This document shows, piece by piece, positions 18,170-26,361 of a stretch of 64,000 nt of DNA. Source of the stretch: Thermococcus sp. 18S1 (GTDB lineage Archaea > Methanobacteriota_B > Thermococci > Thermococcales > Thermococcaceae). The notes beneath the pieces were generated by a model that was not told where the DNA came from, searched no databases, and worked only from the letters and a program-made list of their open reading frames with translations. How positions within the stretch are numbered: the first letter of the stretch is position 1; every line of letters starts with the position of its first letter. The stretch spans positions 62,001-126,000 of the forward strand of contig NZ_SNUU01000001.1 of NCBI RefSeq assembly GCF_012027645.1, in the 5' to 3' direction. The position numbers and the translations under genes are program-made.

Positions 18170-19153
18170 TCACCTCCTCCTGGCCCTCATAATCATCTTT
18201 GCCACGTTCTGCTCGCCGCCCTCTTCCCTGATTTCCCTGCCCGTGAGGTGCAGGAAGACGTCGTTGAGCGTCGGCCTGTGGTAGGTGACTTCGAGAATCC
18301 TAACGTCTGTTTCCTTCGCCAGTTCAAAGAGCTTTGGCAGGGCTTCAGCGGCGTTGTCCACGTCAATCCTTATCCTCCCATCGGGAAGCATCTTGCAGCC
18401 CTTGATGAAATCAGCCTTAAGGCACTTGAGCTCCTCTCTCGGGCTCTGGAGCTTCAGATAGATTATGTCGCTGCCCACGAGTTTCTTGAGCTCCTCAGCG
18501 GTGCCTTCCGCGATTATCTCACCGTGGTCCATTATGGCTATTCTATCGGCCAACTGCTCGGCCTCGTCCATGTAGTGCGTGGTGAGGAAGATGGTCATGT
18601 TGTGTTCCTCCTTCATGGCCCTTATGTAGTCCCATATGTGCGCCCTCGTCTGCGGGTCGAGGCCTATCGTCGGCTCGTCGAGGAACAGTATTTCAGGCTC
18701 GTGGAGGAGGGAGCGGGCTATCTCAAGCCTTCTCTGCATTCCTCCGGAGAAGAACTTAACGGGTCGATCCTTGAACTCCCACAGCTCAACAAACTTGAGG
18801 AGGCGTTCTATCTTCTCCTTCAGCTCGCTTCCACTGAGTCCGTATATCCTGCCGTGGATGAGCATGTTCTCGTAGGCCGTCAATTCCCTATCAACGCTCG
18901 GATCCTGAAAGACGATGCCTATCTTCCTCCTAACATCCATCGGTTCCCTTGCAACATCATGGCCAGCAACTACAGCCTTTCCAGCCGTCGGCTTCAACAG
19001 CGTCGTGAGGACGTGGACGGTGGTGGTCTTCCCGGCACCGTTCGGCCCCAGGAAGGCGAATATCTCCCCCTGCTTCACATTGAAAGATATCCCCCTAACG
19101 GCCTCAAAGTCCCCGTACTTCTTCACGAGGTTCTCAACCTCAATCGCGTTCAT
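18170..19153 (-). CDS. ABC exporter ATP-binding protein (DrrA-like)
   Basis: The 327-residue ATPase of the exporter. Walker A is GPNGAGKTT, the signature is FSGGMQRRLEIARSL, Walker B is ILFLDEPTIGLD, and the switch is LTTHYMDEAEQL. The C-terminal quarter is the DrrA-type domain (ending with DVFLHLTGREI). ATG 19153 has GGAGGTGAGAGGT before it and overlaps the end of the PadR gene by 14 bases, so translation is coupled. It works with the permease at 17401. Confidence 0.93.
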   Translation of the reverse strand: MNAIEVENLVKKYGDFEAVRGISFNVKQGEIFAFLGPNGAGKTTTVHVLTTLLKPTAGKAVVAGHDVAREPMDVRRKIGIVFQDPSVDRELTAYENMLIHGRIYGLSGSELKEKIERLLKFVELWEFKDRPVKFFSGGMQRRLEIARSLLHEPEILFLDEPTIGLDPQTRAHIWDYIRAMKEEHNMTIFLTTHYMDEAEQLADRIAIMDHGEIIAEGTAEELKKLVGSDIIYLKLQSPREELKCLKADFIKGCKMLPDGRIRIDVDNAAEALPKLFELAKETDVRILEVTYHRPTLNDVFLHLTGREIREEGGEQNVAKMIMRARRR

Positions 19154-19604
19154 ACCTCTCACCTCCAAGAAGAATCAGTCTCAATTCCTTCGCGCAGCCG
19201 GTGAAGAGCCTCCTAACCCTCTCCCTCTGCTCGTCCGTCAGTTCATCCACGGCCTCAAAGAGCTCCTTGAAGGCAGTCCTGAGCTCGTCACCCCCCAGCT
19301 CAAGAAACGCCTTGTAGGCGCGCATCCTGCGCTTTGCCTCGGCGAGGTCCTCGGCGTGCTCCGCGAGGTAGTCCAACCCCTTCTCGGTGATCACGTAGGT
19401 CTTTTTCTCCCTCTCACCTTTGCTGGCCACCTCAATCAGGCCGCTTTTCCGCAGGGACGCGAGGATTGGATAGACCGTCCCCGCGCTCAGCTTCATGCCG
19501 TATCTCCCTTCCAGCTCTGCCATTATCCCGTAGCCGTGCATCGGCTCCCTGAGGAGGTCCAGGATAAGTACCTTCATGTGACCACGAAAATTGGGACGTT
19601 CCAT
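19140..19604 (-). CDS. PadR family transcriptional regulator
   Basis: A 154-residue winged-helix repressor: the PadR motif (LREPMHGYGIMAELEGRYG, then SAGTVYPILASLRKSGLI) covers residues 10-60 and the dimerising helices follow. The start is ATG 19604 with GGTGAAGAAA upstream; a longer reading from 19673 would place the codon ahead of the TATA box. It is first in the exporter operon, overlaps the ATPase gene, and a palindrome lies between its TATA box and start. This is the usual arrangement for drug-responsive self-repression; the inducer is unknown. Confidence 0.88.
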   Translation of the reverse strand: MERPNFRGHMKVLILDLLREPMHGYGIMAELEGRYGMKLSAGTVYPILASLRKSGLIEVASKGEREKKTYVITEKGLDYLAEHAEDLAEAKRRMRAYKAFLELGGDELRTAFKELFEAVDELTDEQRERVRRLFTGCAKELRLILLGGERYERD

Positions 19605-19615
19605 TTTCTTCACCG

Positions 19616-19633
19616 ATATATCGTTCGATATGT
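19616..19633. promoter_or_regulatory. palindromic operator of the PadR-exporter operon
   Basis: An 18-base near-perfect palindrome (eight-base arms ATATATCG and CGATATGT with one mismatch, two-base centre) covers the predicted transcription start, just downstream of the TATA box at 19639-19645 and 11 bases before the PadR start codon. Binding there would block the operon. Confidence 0.6.
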
Positions 19634-19638
19634 CATCC

Positions 19639-19645
19639 TTATAAA
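19639..19645. promoter_or_regulatory. TATA element, possibly bidirectional
   Basis: TTATAAA reads as TTTATAA on the minus strand (PadR operon) and as TTATAAA on the plus strand, where it would drive the gene at 19697 with a leader of about 30 bases. Both genes may share it. Confidence 0.45.
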
Positions 19646-19696
19646 CCTTCCCTTCGAAACGCTTATCATCCATGCATGTGGAATGGGAGTGATACC

Positions 19697-20128
19697 ATGC
19701 GGGCCGTTCTAAAGCCCCTCTTCGAGGCCGAACTGCCGGCCGATTTCAGCGAGGTCATACGGAGCAAGCTCATGGGAGAGGAACTAAGAACGGGTGAGGA
19801 AATCGAAGTCGAGCTCCTCGGAAAGTCCCTCCGCTTCAAGGTCGTCCTGGCGGAGCCCTCGCCGCTGAAGGTGAACAGGAGCACTATGATAGAGTTCTCC
19901 CAGGGCGAGGTTGAAGTCGTTGATTTTGAGTTCGATGAATCCGTTAGGGATGTAATCCCCTTCGAGAAGGGGTTCGTCGTTGTGCTTGCAAGTAAGGTTC
20001 TGATTCTGAACCGGGACGGGCAAAAGATTTATAGCGACGAGTTCGATAACCTTAATGGGGTTAGAGTGGCCAAAGGAAGCGTGGTGATAATCCATGGCGG
20101 AAGCAAAATTAGGCTCATTAAGCCTTAA
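19697..20128 (+). CDS. conserved hypothetical protein, possible double-psi-barrel domain
   Basis: A 143-residue soluble protein. The middle (IEVELLGKSLRFKVVLAEPS, then a conserved T-x-I-E-F step) recalls the C-terminal part of the Cdc48/VAT N domain, but the resemblance is weak. The rest has a beta-rich pattern with a hydrophobic VVVLASKVLILN strand. ATG 19697 follows GAGTGATACC. Its last 35 bases overlap the endonuclease III start, so the two are translationally coupled. The link with DNA repair is positional only. Confidence 0.6.
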   Translation: MRAVLKPLFEAELPADFSEVIRSKLMGEELRTGEEIEVELLGKSLRFKVVLAEPSPLKVNRSTMIEFSQGEVEVVDFEFDESVRDVIPFEKGFVVVLASKVLILNRDGQKIYSDEFDNLNGVRVAKGSVVIIHGGSKIRLIKP

Positions 20129-20810
20129 AAAGTTCACCTTTGACGAAAGCTGGGAGGAAAAGAAGAAACGTGCAGAGAGAATCGTCGAGATTCTGATGAA
20201 GACGCATCCTCGGGAGAAGCTCCTAATCGGCGACCCCTACAGGACCTTAGTCCACTGTATAATCTCACAGCGCATGAGGGACGAGGTAACCTACAAGGTC
20301 TGGGAGAGGCTGTTTGAAAGATACGGAGACATCCACAGGATAGCCAACACGCCTGTCGAGGAAATGCAGGAGTTCCTAAGAAAGAACGGTGTCGGCCTTT
20401 GGAAGACCAAGGGCGAGTGGATAGTGAAGGCTTCCCAGATAATACTCGAAAAATACGACGGAAAGGTTCCGGACGACATTAAGGAGCTGATGAAGCTCCC
20501 TGGAATCGGAAGGAAGTGCGCCAACATAGTCCTGGCCTACGGCTTCGGCAGGCAGGCGATACCCGTTGACACCCACGTGAACAGGATAAGCAAGCGCCTC
20601 GGCCTGGCTCCGCCGCGCGTTCAGCCGGAGAAGGTCGAGGAGTACCTCGCGGAGCTGATCCCCTACGAGAAGTGGATTTACGTCAACCATGCGATGGTGG
20701 ACCACGGGAAGAGAATATGCAACCCGATAAGGCCGAAATGCAACGAGTGTCCGCTGAGGGAGCTGTGCCCCTACGCGAAGGGCTTAGTTGGGGACGGGGA
20801 CATCAGGTAG
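20094..20810 (+). CDS. nth: endonuclease III (bifunctional DNA glycosylase/AP lyase)
   Basis: Removes oxidised pyrimidines and cuts abasic sites. The 238 residues contain the helix-hairpin-helix LPGIGRKCANIVL with catalytic Lys141, the VDTHVNR motif with Asp159, and a C-terminal iron-sulphur loop with Cys209, 216, 219 and 225 in the standard C-x6-C-x2-C-x5-C spacing. All functional residues are intact. ATG 20094 has GGTGATAATCC before it and lies inside the preceding gene. It converges with the gene at 20825. Confidence 0.96.
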   Translation: MAEAKLGSLSLKKFTFDESWEEKKKRAERIVEILMKTHPREKLLIGDPYRTLVHCIISQRMRDEVTYKVWERLFERYGDIHRIANTPVEEMQEFLRKNGVGLWKTKGEWIVKASQIILEKYDGKVPDDIKELMKLPGIGRKCANIVLAYGFGRQAIPVDTHVNRISKRLGLAPPRVQPEKVEEYLAELIPYEKWIYVNHAMVDHGKRICNPIRPKCNECPLRELCPYAKGLVGDGDIR

Positions 20811-20824
20811 TGCTCCTCCCAACG

Positions 20825-21529
20825 TCATGGAGTTCGAGCCTTAGGGGGAACTCCAGCTTCACCCACCTTTTTTTCTGCCGTGAAGAGGCCGGTTCCGACC
20901 TCGTACTCAACCGCGACCACGAAGGTAACATTACCCGAGTAAGCCGGCGGATTCCCGTTCACTATGAAGTCCGGCCACGCCTCGAAGAGCAGTCTCCTTC
21001 CCCATGCCGGTTCCGTGGGCGTGGCGACTATGCAGCCGGCCTCGTCGGGGCCACCACAGGGCCTCGCCTCCACTAGGAACGGCCCGTCGAGGGACTTGAA
21101 AACGGGGAACCCCACGAAGTCGTCGGGAATCACATCGCCAAGCCAGGTGTTGCCGGACGCTAGGACCTTAACCTCCGCCCGCGTGATCCGGATGGAGGAG
21201 TTGAGGGGCAGGGCCTCGACGGTCATCGGGGCCGAGATGTGGACCTGAGTGCCGGCGACGTTCCTACGCCCGGAGAGTCTGATTCCTAGGCAAACCCTGA
21301 CGTCGGTCTCGACGCAGGAGGTCCTCAGTGCCCCAATCAGCTCCCACCTGTCGATTCTCGCCGGGAAGGTTGAGGCATTGATTGTGAGGGTCTCGCCCCG
21401 AAGGTTGAAGTCCTCCCGGCCACCCGGGTCAGCAATAGGATTGAGATGGAGCCAGTGGAGGGCATAAGCGACGACCGCAGTTAGGAATATCAGAACTATG
21501 AGAAAGACGTGCTTTCTTCCAACCTTCAT
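20825..21529 (-). CDS. hypothetical membrane-anchored extracytoplasmic protein
   Basis: A 234-residue protein with one N-terminal hydrophobic helix (residues 7-26) acting as signal anchor, then a beta-rich domain presumably outside the cell. Four cysteines (in CVETDVRVC and CGGPDEAGC) could make two disulphides, plausible in an exported protein. TTTATA is 28 bases before the ATG and there is no ribosome binding site, so the message is probably leaderless. No family is recognised. It converges with nth. Confidence 0.65.
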   Translation of the reverse strand: MKVGRKHVFLIVLIFLTAVVAYALHWLHLNPIADPGGREDFNLRGETLTINASTFPARIDRWELIGALRTSCVETDVRVCLGIRLSGRRNVAGTQVHISAPMTVEALPLNSSIRITRAEVKVLASGNTWLGDVIPDDFVGFPVFKSLDGPFLVEARPCGGPDEAGCIVATPTEPAWGRRLLFEAWPDFIVNGNPPAYSGNVTFVVAVEYEVGTGLFTAEKKVGEAGVPPKARTP

Positions 21530-21562
21530 GGAGAAAAGTTGGAGGAAGGATATAAAAGCCTT

Positions 21563-22141
21563 TCACTCCTCCTCTTCCACTTCCTCGCCGGCGAGCTTCC
21601 TCAGCTTATCGAGGTCGGAGCCAACCGCTATGAGAACGTCGCCCTCCTTGAGGACGTCGTTTCTCCCGGGGTTGTAGATGTACCTGCTCCCGCGCTTTAT
21701 TGCCAGTATCCTCGTGCCTATCTTGCTGGGGAGCTTGAGCTGGGCGAGGGTCTTGCCGTGGAGAACTGAACCCTCGTGGATGACCACCCTCCCGAGCTCC
21801 TCCTCCGTGTCCTCCATTATCCTCAGGATTATCGGGTGGGGCTCCACATCACGCAGGATCAGGTCGGATATCTTGTATGCCGCGTCGCTTATCTGCTCGT
21901 TTATCTCCGCCATGTCTATGACGCTGAGGAGCTTCTCCGGGTCCTCCTCTCTCTTGGCGAGCCTCAGGGCGAGTTTCTTGACCTTCAGGGTGAGCTCGTC
22001 CATGCGCTCCTCAAGCAGGTAAACCTCCTCCGCGATGTCCTCGCTCTTGTACATGACGGAGGAGAACGCCAGGTCAACCATCAGGGACGAGAGGTCCTTC
22101 ATCTCAATGAGGCAGTTCCTGATATCCTCAAGCTCACTCAT
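21563..22141 (-). CDS. PhoU-RCK_C (TrkA-C) fusion protein, second copy
   Basis: A 192-residue cytosolic regulator: a PhoU-like helical domain (residues 1-115) followed by an RCK_C/TrkA-C ligand-binding domain (about 118-190; HGKTLAQLKLPSKIGTRILAI, then LKEGDVLIAVGS). Its ATG overlaps the end of its paralogue by eight bases, and GGTGATGTCC precedes it. RCK_C domains gate potassium or divalent-ion transporters and in many microbes bind c-di-AMP. The adjacent MgtE-type gene is the obvious partner, by context. The C-terminal tail is a run of Glu. Confidence 0.82.
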   Translation of the reverse strand: MSELEDIRNCLIEMKDLSSLMVDLAFSSVMYKSEDIAEEVYLLEERMDELTLKVKKLALRLAKREEDPEKLLSVIDMAEINEQISDAAYKISDLILRDVEPHPIILRIMEDTEEELGRVVIHEGSVLHGKTLAQLKLPSKIGTRILAIKRGSRYIYNPGRNDVLKEGDVLIAVGSDLDKLRKLAGEEVEEEE

Positions 22142-22742
22142 TGGACATCACCTTGATGTTGCCCCGGGCTATCTCCTTGAGGTAGTCCACGGAGGTGTTC
22201 GTCCCGCGCCCGATGAGAATGTCGCCGGGGAATATTTTGAAGTCCCCGTCGGGGTCGAAAATCCAGCGTTTGCCCCTCCTCACCGCCACTATCCAGACGC
22301 CGGTGTTGGCGGCGAGGTCCAGCTCTTCCAGCGTTTTTCCGACAAGTATGGACTCGGCCGAGACGAAAATCTTGCCGATTATCTCCTCGCTGCCGAGGAT
22401 AGCCTCGGTTATGACTGGGTGGAGCTCGACGCCGTCGATGACCATTTTCGCCAGGTCAGCCGCCGCGTTGGACATGTCGTCTATGGCGTGCGCCATGTGG
22501 AGGATGGACGTTATCTGCTCCGCCTCCTTCGGCCTCCTCGCGGCAAGAACCGCATGGACCATGAGATGGTAGTTGAGCAGGTCGAGGTACTCCTCGAGTT
22601 CGAGCACCTCCTCGGCCATCTCCTCCTCGTTGAATAGTATGGAGGAGTACGCCAGGTCAACCATCAGCTCGGCGGTGTTCTTCATCTCAACGAATATATC
22701 CTTGACGTTTTTAGGAACCTCGATTTCGTCCCACTCTTCCAC
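22134..22742 (-). CDS. PhoU-RCK_C (TrkA-C) fusion protein, first copy
   Basis: A 202-residue paralogue of the gene at 21563 with the same layout, PhoU-like helices (about 12-120) then RCK_C (about 125-195; VGKTLEELDLAANTGVWIVAV, then IFPGDILIGRG). It probably starts at GTG 22742, seven bases after GGTGA. The two copies differ widely outside the shared pattern, suggesting an ancient duplication and perhaps a hetero-oligomer. The 108-base gap to the MgtE-type gene holds divergent promoters. Confidence 0.82.
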   Translation of the reverse strand: MEEWDEIEVPKNVKDIFVEMKNTAELMVDLAYSSILFNEEEMAEEVLELEEYLDLLNYHLMVHAVLAARRPKEAEQITSILHMAHAIDDMSNAAADLAKMVIDGVELHPVITEAILGSEEIIGKIFVSAESILVGKTLEELDLAANTGVWIVAVRRGKRWIFDPDGDFKIFPGDILIGRGTNTSVDYLKEIARGNIKVMSNE

Positions 22743-22850
22743 CCGGCTCTCACCGATGGGGGAAAGGGGAGAAATCTTATTTAGTTTTCGCTTCGAAAAG
22801 TTTAATACCCGCGAATGTCAACGTCTACGGGGTGAGAGCGATGGAGAGTG

Positions 22851-24044
22851 ATGGCAGTGATCGGCGGAGAGGTCAGGGAGGAGCTGAAGGGAAAGGTCAA
22901 GGAAGCCTACAGGGTTACGCTGCCGTCCCTGTTCACATCACAGATATTCGGCCTATTCGGGGGCACGTTTCTGGGTAAGTACTTTGAAACCATAAGGACC
23001 CAGTTCCCTGGCCTCCTGGTTGTTCTGCCGGGCATAATGGGCCTCCGCGGCAACGTTTTCGGGTCGATGGCATCGCGCTTCTCCACTATGCTCTACCTCG
23101 GTGACCTCGAACCCTCGATGAGGGATAAGAAGGTCCTCAAAGAGATAGTTCTCAGAATGCTCATCTCGCTCATCCCGATAGTCATGCTGTGGGTCATAAG
23201 CGTTGCCACGGGGGTTAAAAAGAACGCCTTCGACGTCCTCCTCATAGTCGTCACCTCAACGATACTCGTGTCATTCATCCTCGGCTACTTCACGTCATTC
23301 GTCACGATATTCTCCTTCAGGCGCGGCACCGACCCGGACAGCGTTGCGGCACCCCTTGTGGCATCCATGGGCGATTTCCTCACGGTTCCCTCGCTGGTGC
23401 TGTTCATCCTCCTCATCGAGCACTCACCGGAGGGCTTCAGGGTCTTCAACTACGCTGTGCTGGCCCTATTTGCCGTCGTGGCCGCTATAAGCCGGGTCAG
23501 GAAGGCGGAGTTCGTTGAGCTCAAGCAGGTCTTCATAACGATAACCGGGCTGGCGCTCCTCTCGACGGTATCGGGTTCAATACTCGCCAAGTTCAGCGAG
23601 ATAATCCAGGCGTCGGTTATACTGAGCTTCATATACCCCGCGATACTCAGTTCATTCGGCAACTACGGCTCCATAATAGCCGCGAAAACCTCGACAAAGC
23701 TTCACCTCGGTGAGATAGAGAGCTTCATCTGCTGGAAGCCCCTCACAGACATACTGGCGCTCTTCACAACTGCACCCATCATTGGAACGACGAAGCTCCT
23801 CATAGGCATCGCCCTGGTGAAGCTGACGACAGGGGTAGCGGTTCCGAGCTCCGCCTGGATAATAGCCCTCACTTACCCGTTCATGGCCCTGTTCATCATG
23901 CTCTACTCGTACACGATCTCCTACTTCCTCTTCCAGAAGAACATCGACCCCGACCACGTGGCGATACCGCTCATCTCGAACAACAGCGATATATTCGGCA
24001 CGATCTACGTCGTGCTCATGGCCAAGCTGATGGTGGGTGGTTGA
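22851..24044 (+). CDS. MgtE/SLC41-type divalent cation transporter (membrane domain only)
   Basis: A 398-residue membrane transporter made of two homologous MgtE/SLC41 halves. The signature repeats: PGIMGLRGNVFGSMASR near residue 62 and PAILSSFGNYGSIIAAK near 264, each followed by L(Y/H)LG(D/E)(L/I)E. About ten helices are seen. It lacks the cytosolic N and CBS domains that sense magnesium in bacterial MgtE, so another sensor is expected. ATG 22851 follows GGAGAGTG; an out-of-frame ATG at 22841 is not used. A TATA-like TTTAATAC lies near 22800. The TIM-barrel gene begins directly after the stop. Confidence 0.88.
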   Translation: MAVIGGEVREELKGKVKEAYRVTLPSLFTSQIFGLFGGTFLGKYFETIRTQFPGLLVVLPGIMGLRGNVFGSMASRFSTMLYLGDLEPSMRDKKVLKEIVLRMLISLIPIVMLWVISVATGVKKNAFDVLLIVVTSTILVSFILGYFTSFVTIFSFRRGTDPDSVAAPLVASMGDFLTVPSLVLFILLIEHSPEGFRVFNYAVLALFAVVAAISRVRKAEFVELKQVFITITGLALLSTVSGSILAKFSEIIQASVILSFIYPAILSSFGNYGSIIAAKTSTKLHLGEIESFICWKPLTDILALFTTAPIIGTTKLLIGIALVKLTTGVAVPSSAWIIALTYPFMALFIMLYSYTISYFLFQKNIDPDHVAIPLISNNSDIFGTIYVVLMAKLMVGG

Positions 24045-24812
24045 ATGATAGGCCTCTCCATGACCGCCTATCCCGGAAGGGATCTCCTCGAATTTGAGGG
24101 ATGGGTGGGCAGGGCGAAAGAACTGGGCTTTGATTTCGTCGAAATTCTGAGCGAATGGCCCCACTACCTGACGAGGGACAGCTACCGCCTCTTCTCCGAG
24201 GTTCTTGATGGCTGGGGCATGAAGAGAACCGTCCATGCGCCGTTCAGCGACGTCAACATAGGCTCCTTCAACGACAGGCTGAGGAGGACGTCCCTGGAGA
24301 TAATCCACGAGACCATCGAGCTGGCGGCCGAACTTGACGCCCTCTCCGTCACGATACACCCCGGCCACTGCTCGCCGGTCAGCGTGAAGAACCGGAGGAA
24401 GTACCTGGAGATACACAGGGAGTCCCTCGGGGAGATAGCCCGCTGGGGGGAGGAGTACGGGGTTAAGGTCGGCGTTGAGAACATGCCGCGCTTCGTAATC
24501 CTCGACGCCCAGACGTGCGAGAGGCTGTGCGAGATACTCGGTGACGTCGAGATAGGGGTGACCTTCGACGTTGGGCACCTGAACACGACAACCGGAGAGT
24601 TCGAGCGCTTCCTGGAGGTTCTCGGGGACAGGATAGTTCACGTTCACCTCCACGACAACCGGGGCGAGAGGGACGAGCACCTCGCCCTGGGTGACGGCAC
24701 GGTTCCCTGGGCCAGGGTGCTTCCAAGGCTCCCGAGGGTGACCTGGACCCTCGAAGTTGGCGACATCGAATCTGCCCGGAGAAGCCTCGAATTTTTGAGA
24801 AACCTGCATTGA
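24045..24812 (+). CDS. sugar phosphate isomerase/epimerase-like TIM barrel (AP endonuclease 2 family)
   Basis: A 255-residue xylose isomerase-like TIM barrel. Likely metal ligands are visible in HAPFSDVN, TIHPGHCSP, GVENMPR, DVGHLN and VHLHDN. The family includes endonuclease IV and many sugar epimerases; the short length and lack of the full nine-ligand endonuclease IV pattern favour an isomerase or epimerase. The ATG follows the MgtE-type stop with no gap, and GGTGGTTGA is upstream, so translation is coupled. The substrate is unknown. Confidence 0.82.
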   Translation: MIGLSMTAYPGRDLLEFEGWVGRAKELGFDFVEILSEWPHYLTRDSYRLFSEVLDGWGMKRTVHAPFSDVNIGSFNDRLRRTSLEIIHETIELAAELDALSVTIHPGHCSPVSVKNRRKYLEIHRESLGEIARWGEEYGVKVGVENMPRFVILDAQTCERLCEILGDVEIGVTFDVGHLNTTTGEFERFLEVLGDRIVHVHLHDNRGERDEHLALGDGTVPWARVLPRLPRVTWTLEVGDIESARRSLEFLRNLH

Positions 24813-24858
24813 TGGACGTTTCAGTTCATTGGCGTCCTATTTTTACAAAACGCAACTC

Positions 24859-24866
24859 TTTTATAC
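24859..24866 (+). promoter_or_regulatory. TATA box of the acyl-CoA synthetase operon
   Basis: TTTTATAC stands 50-57 bases before the ATG at 24916, predicting a leader of about 28 bases with GGAGGGATACCA before the ATG. Confidence 0.55.
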
Positions 24867-24915
24867 ATTTAAAATGAAGTTCTTGCGAGAAGCAGTTTCT
24901 GGCGGAGGGATACCA

Positions 24916-26334
24916 ATGGTGGAAAAGATAGTTGAGGAGATGAGGCCCTTCTTCGACCCGAAGGCGGTCGCTATCATCGGTGCAACCAACAAGAAGGGTA
25001 AGGTTGGAAACGTCATCTTTGAGAACTTCAAGATGAACAAGGAGCGCGGGGTCTTCAAGGGCAACATATACCCTGTGAACCCCAAGCTCGATGAGATTGA
25101 CGGATACAAGGTCTACAAGAGCGTCGAGGAGCTTCCGGAGGACACCGACCTGGCGGTCATATCAATTCCCGCCCCGTTCGTCCCGGACACCATGAGGCAG
25201 GTGGCGAAGAAGGGGATAAAGTCCGTCATCATCATCACCGGCGGCTTCGGTGAGCTCGGCGAGGAAGGAAAGAAGCTGGAGCGCGAGATTCTTGAGATAG
25301 CCAGGGAGAACGGAATAAGGATCATCGGCCCGAACTGTGTCGGCGTCTACGTCCCGGACACCGGCGTTGACACCGTCTTCCTGCCGGAGAGCAAGATGGA
25401 CAGGCCGAAGAGCGGACCGATAGCATTCGTCAGCCAGAGCGGTGCCTTCGCCGCCGCGATGCTCGACTGGGCGGCGATGGCCGGCATAGGCATAGGAAAG
25501 ATGGTCAGCTACGGCAACAAGCTCGACGTTGACGACGCCGACCTTATGGACTACTTCATCCACGACGATGGCATAAACGTCGTCACCTTCTACATCGAGG
25601 GTGTCAAGGACGGTAGGAAGTTCATAGAGGCCGCCAAGAGGATAACCCAGGTCAAGCCGGTCATAGCCCTCAAGAGCGGAAGGACCGAGTACGGTGCCAA
25701 GGCCGCCTCGAGCCACACCGGTTCTCTTGCCGGTGCTGACACGATTTACGACGCCGTCTTCAAGCAGACCGGCGTCATCCGCGCCGAGGACTTCGAGCAC
25801 ATGTTCGACCTCGCGAAGGCCTTCGCCGCGCTCAAGGACAAGCTCCCGAAGGGGGCCAGGATAGGCATCATCACCGACGGCGGTGGAGCGGGCGTTATGG
25901 CCAGCGATGCGGTTGCCAAGTTCGGCCTCAAGATGGCCGACCTCAGCGAGGGGACCCTCAGGTACCTGAAGGAGAACTTCCCGCCGCACGCTGTTCCGGG
26001 CAACCCGACCGACGTCGTTGGAGACACCGACGCCGAGAGGTATAGAATCGCCATCGAGGGCTTCGTGAACGACCCCAACGTTGACGCAATACTCGTCATA
26101 GTCCTCTTCCAGGTCCCGCTCCTCGAGGAGGAGAAGATAATCGACATCCTCGCGGAGTACCAGAAGAAGAGCGACAAGCCGATCGTCGCCGTTGCCATGG
26201 GTGGTAAGAAGACCGACCACTACGCCAGAATCCTCGAGGACAAGGGAGTTCCCGTTTACCCGACCCCCGAGAGGGGTGTCCGCGCCCTGGCGGGCCTTGT
26301 TAAGTACGCTGAATACCTCAGGAGGGGGGCCTGA
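24916..26334 (+). CDS. ADP-forming acyl-CoA synthetase, alpha subunit
   Basis: The alpha subunit (472 residues) of the archaeal ACD, which turns acetyl-CoA or aryl-acyl-CoA plus ADP and phosphate into acid, CoA and ATP, the main ATP step of sugar and peptide fermentation here. Domains are an N-terminal CoA-binding Rossmann fold (IIGATNKKGKVGNVIFENF) and two succinyl-CoA-ligase-type domains. The phospho-histidine is His267 in ASSHTGSLAG. GGAGGGATACCA precedes ATG 24916; a longer in-frame start lies upstream of the expected transcript. The beta subunit follows 27 bases on. Which acyl group it prefers cannot be read off. Confidence 0.93.
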   Translation: MVEKIVEEMRPFFDPKAVAIIGATNKKGKVGNVIFENFKMNKERGVFKGNIYPVNPKLDEIDGYKVYKSVEELPEDTDLAVISIPAPFVPDTMRQVAKKGIKSVIIITGGFGELGEEGKKLEREILEIARENGIRIIGPNCVGVYVPDTGVDTVFLPESKMDRPKSGPIAFVSQSGAFAAAMLDWAAMAGIGIGKMVSYGNKLDVDDADLMDYFIHDDGINVVTFYIEGVKDGRKFIEAAKRITQVKPVIALKSGRTEYGAKAASSHTGSLAGADTIYDAVFKQTGVIRAEDFEHMFDLAKAFAALKDKLPKGARIGIITDGGGAGVMASDAVAKFGLKMADLSEGTLRYLKENFPPHAVPGNPTDVVGDTDAERYRIAIEGFVNDPNVDAILVIVLFQVPLLEEEKIIDILAEYQKKSDKPIVAVAMGGKKTDHYARILEDKGVPVYPTPERGVRALAGLVKYAEYLRRGA

Positions 26335-26361
26335 CCCCCTCAATCTTCCGGTGGTGGTATC

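Noticed and set aside
22841-22850. ATG 22841 as start of the MgtE-type gene
   Set aside because: It is out of frame with the transporter; ATG 22851 gives the full reading.
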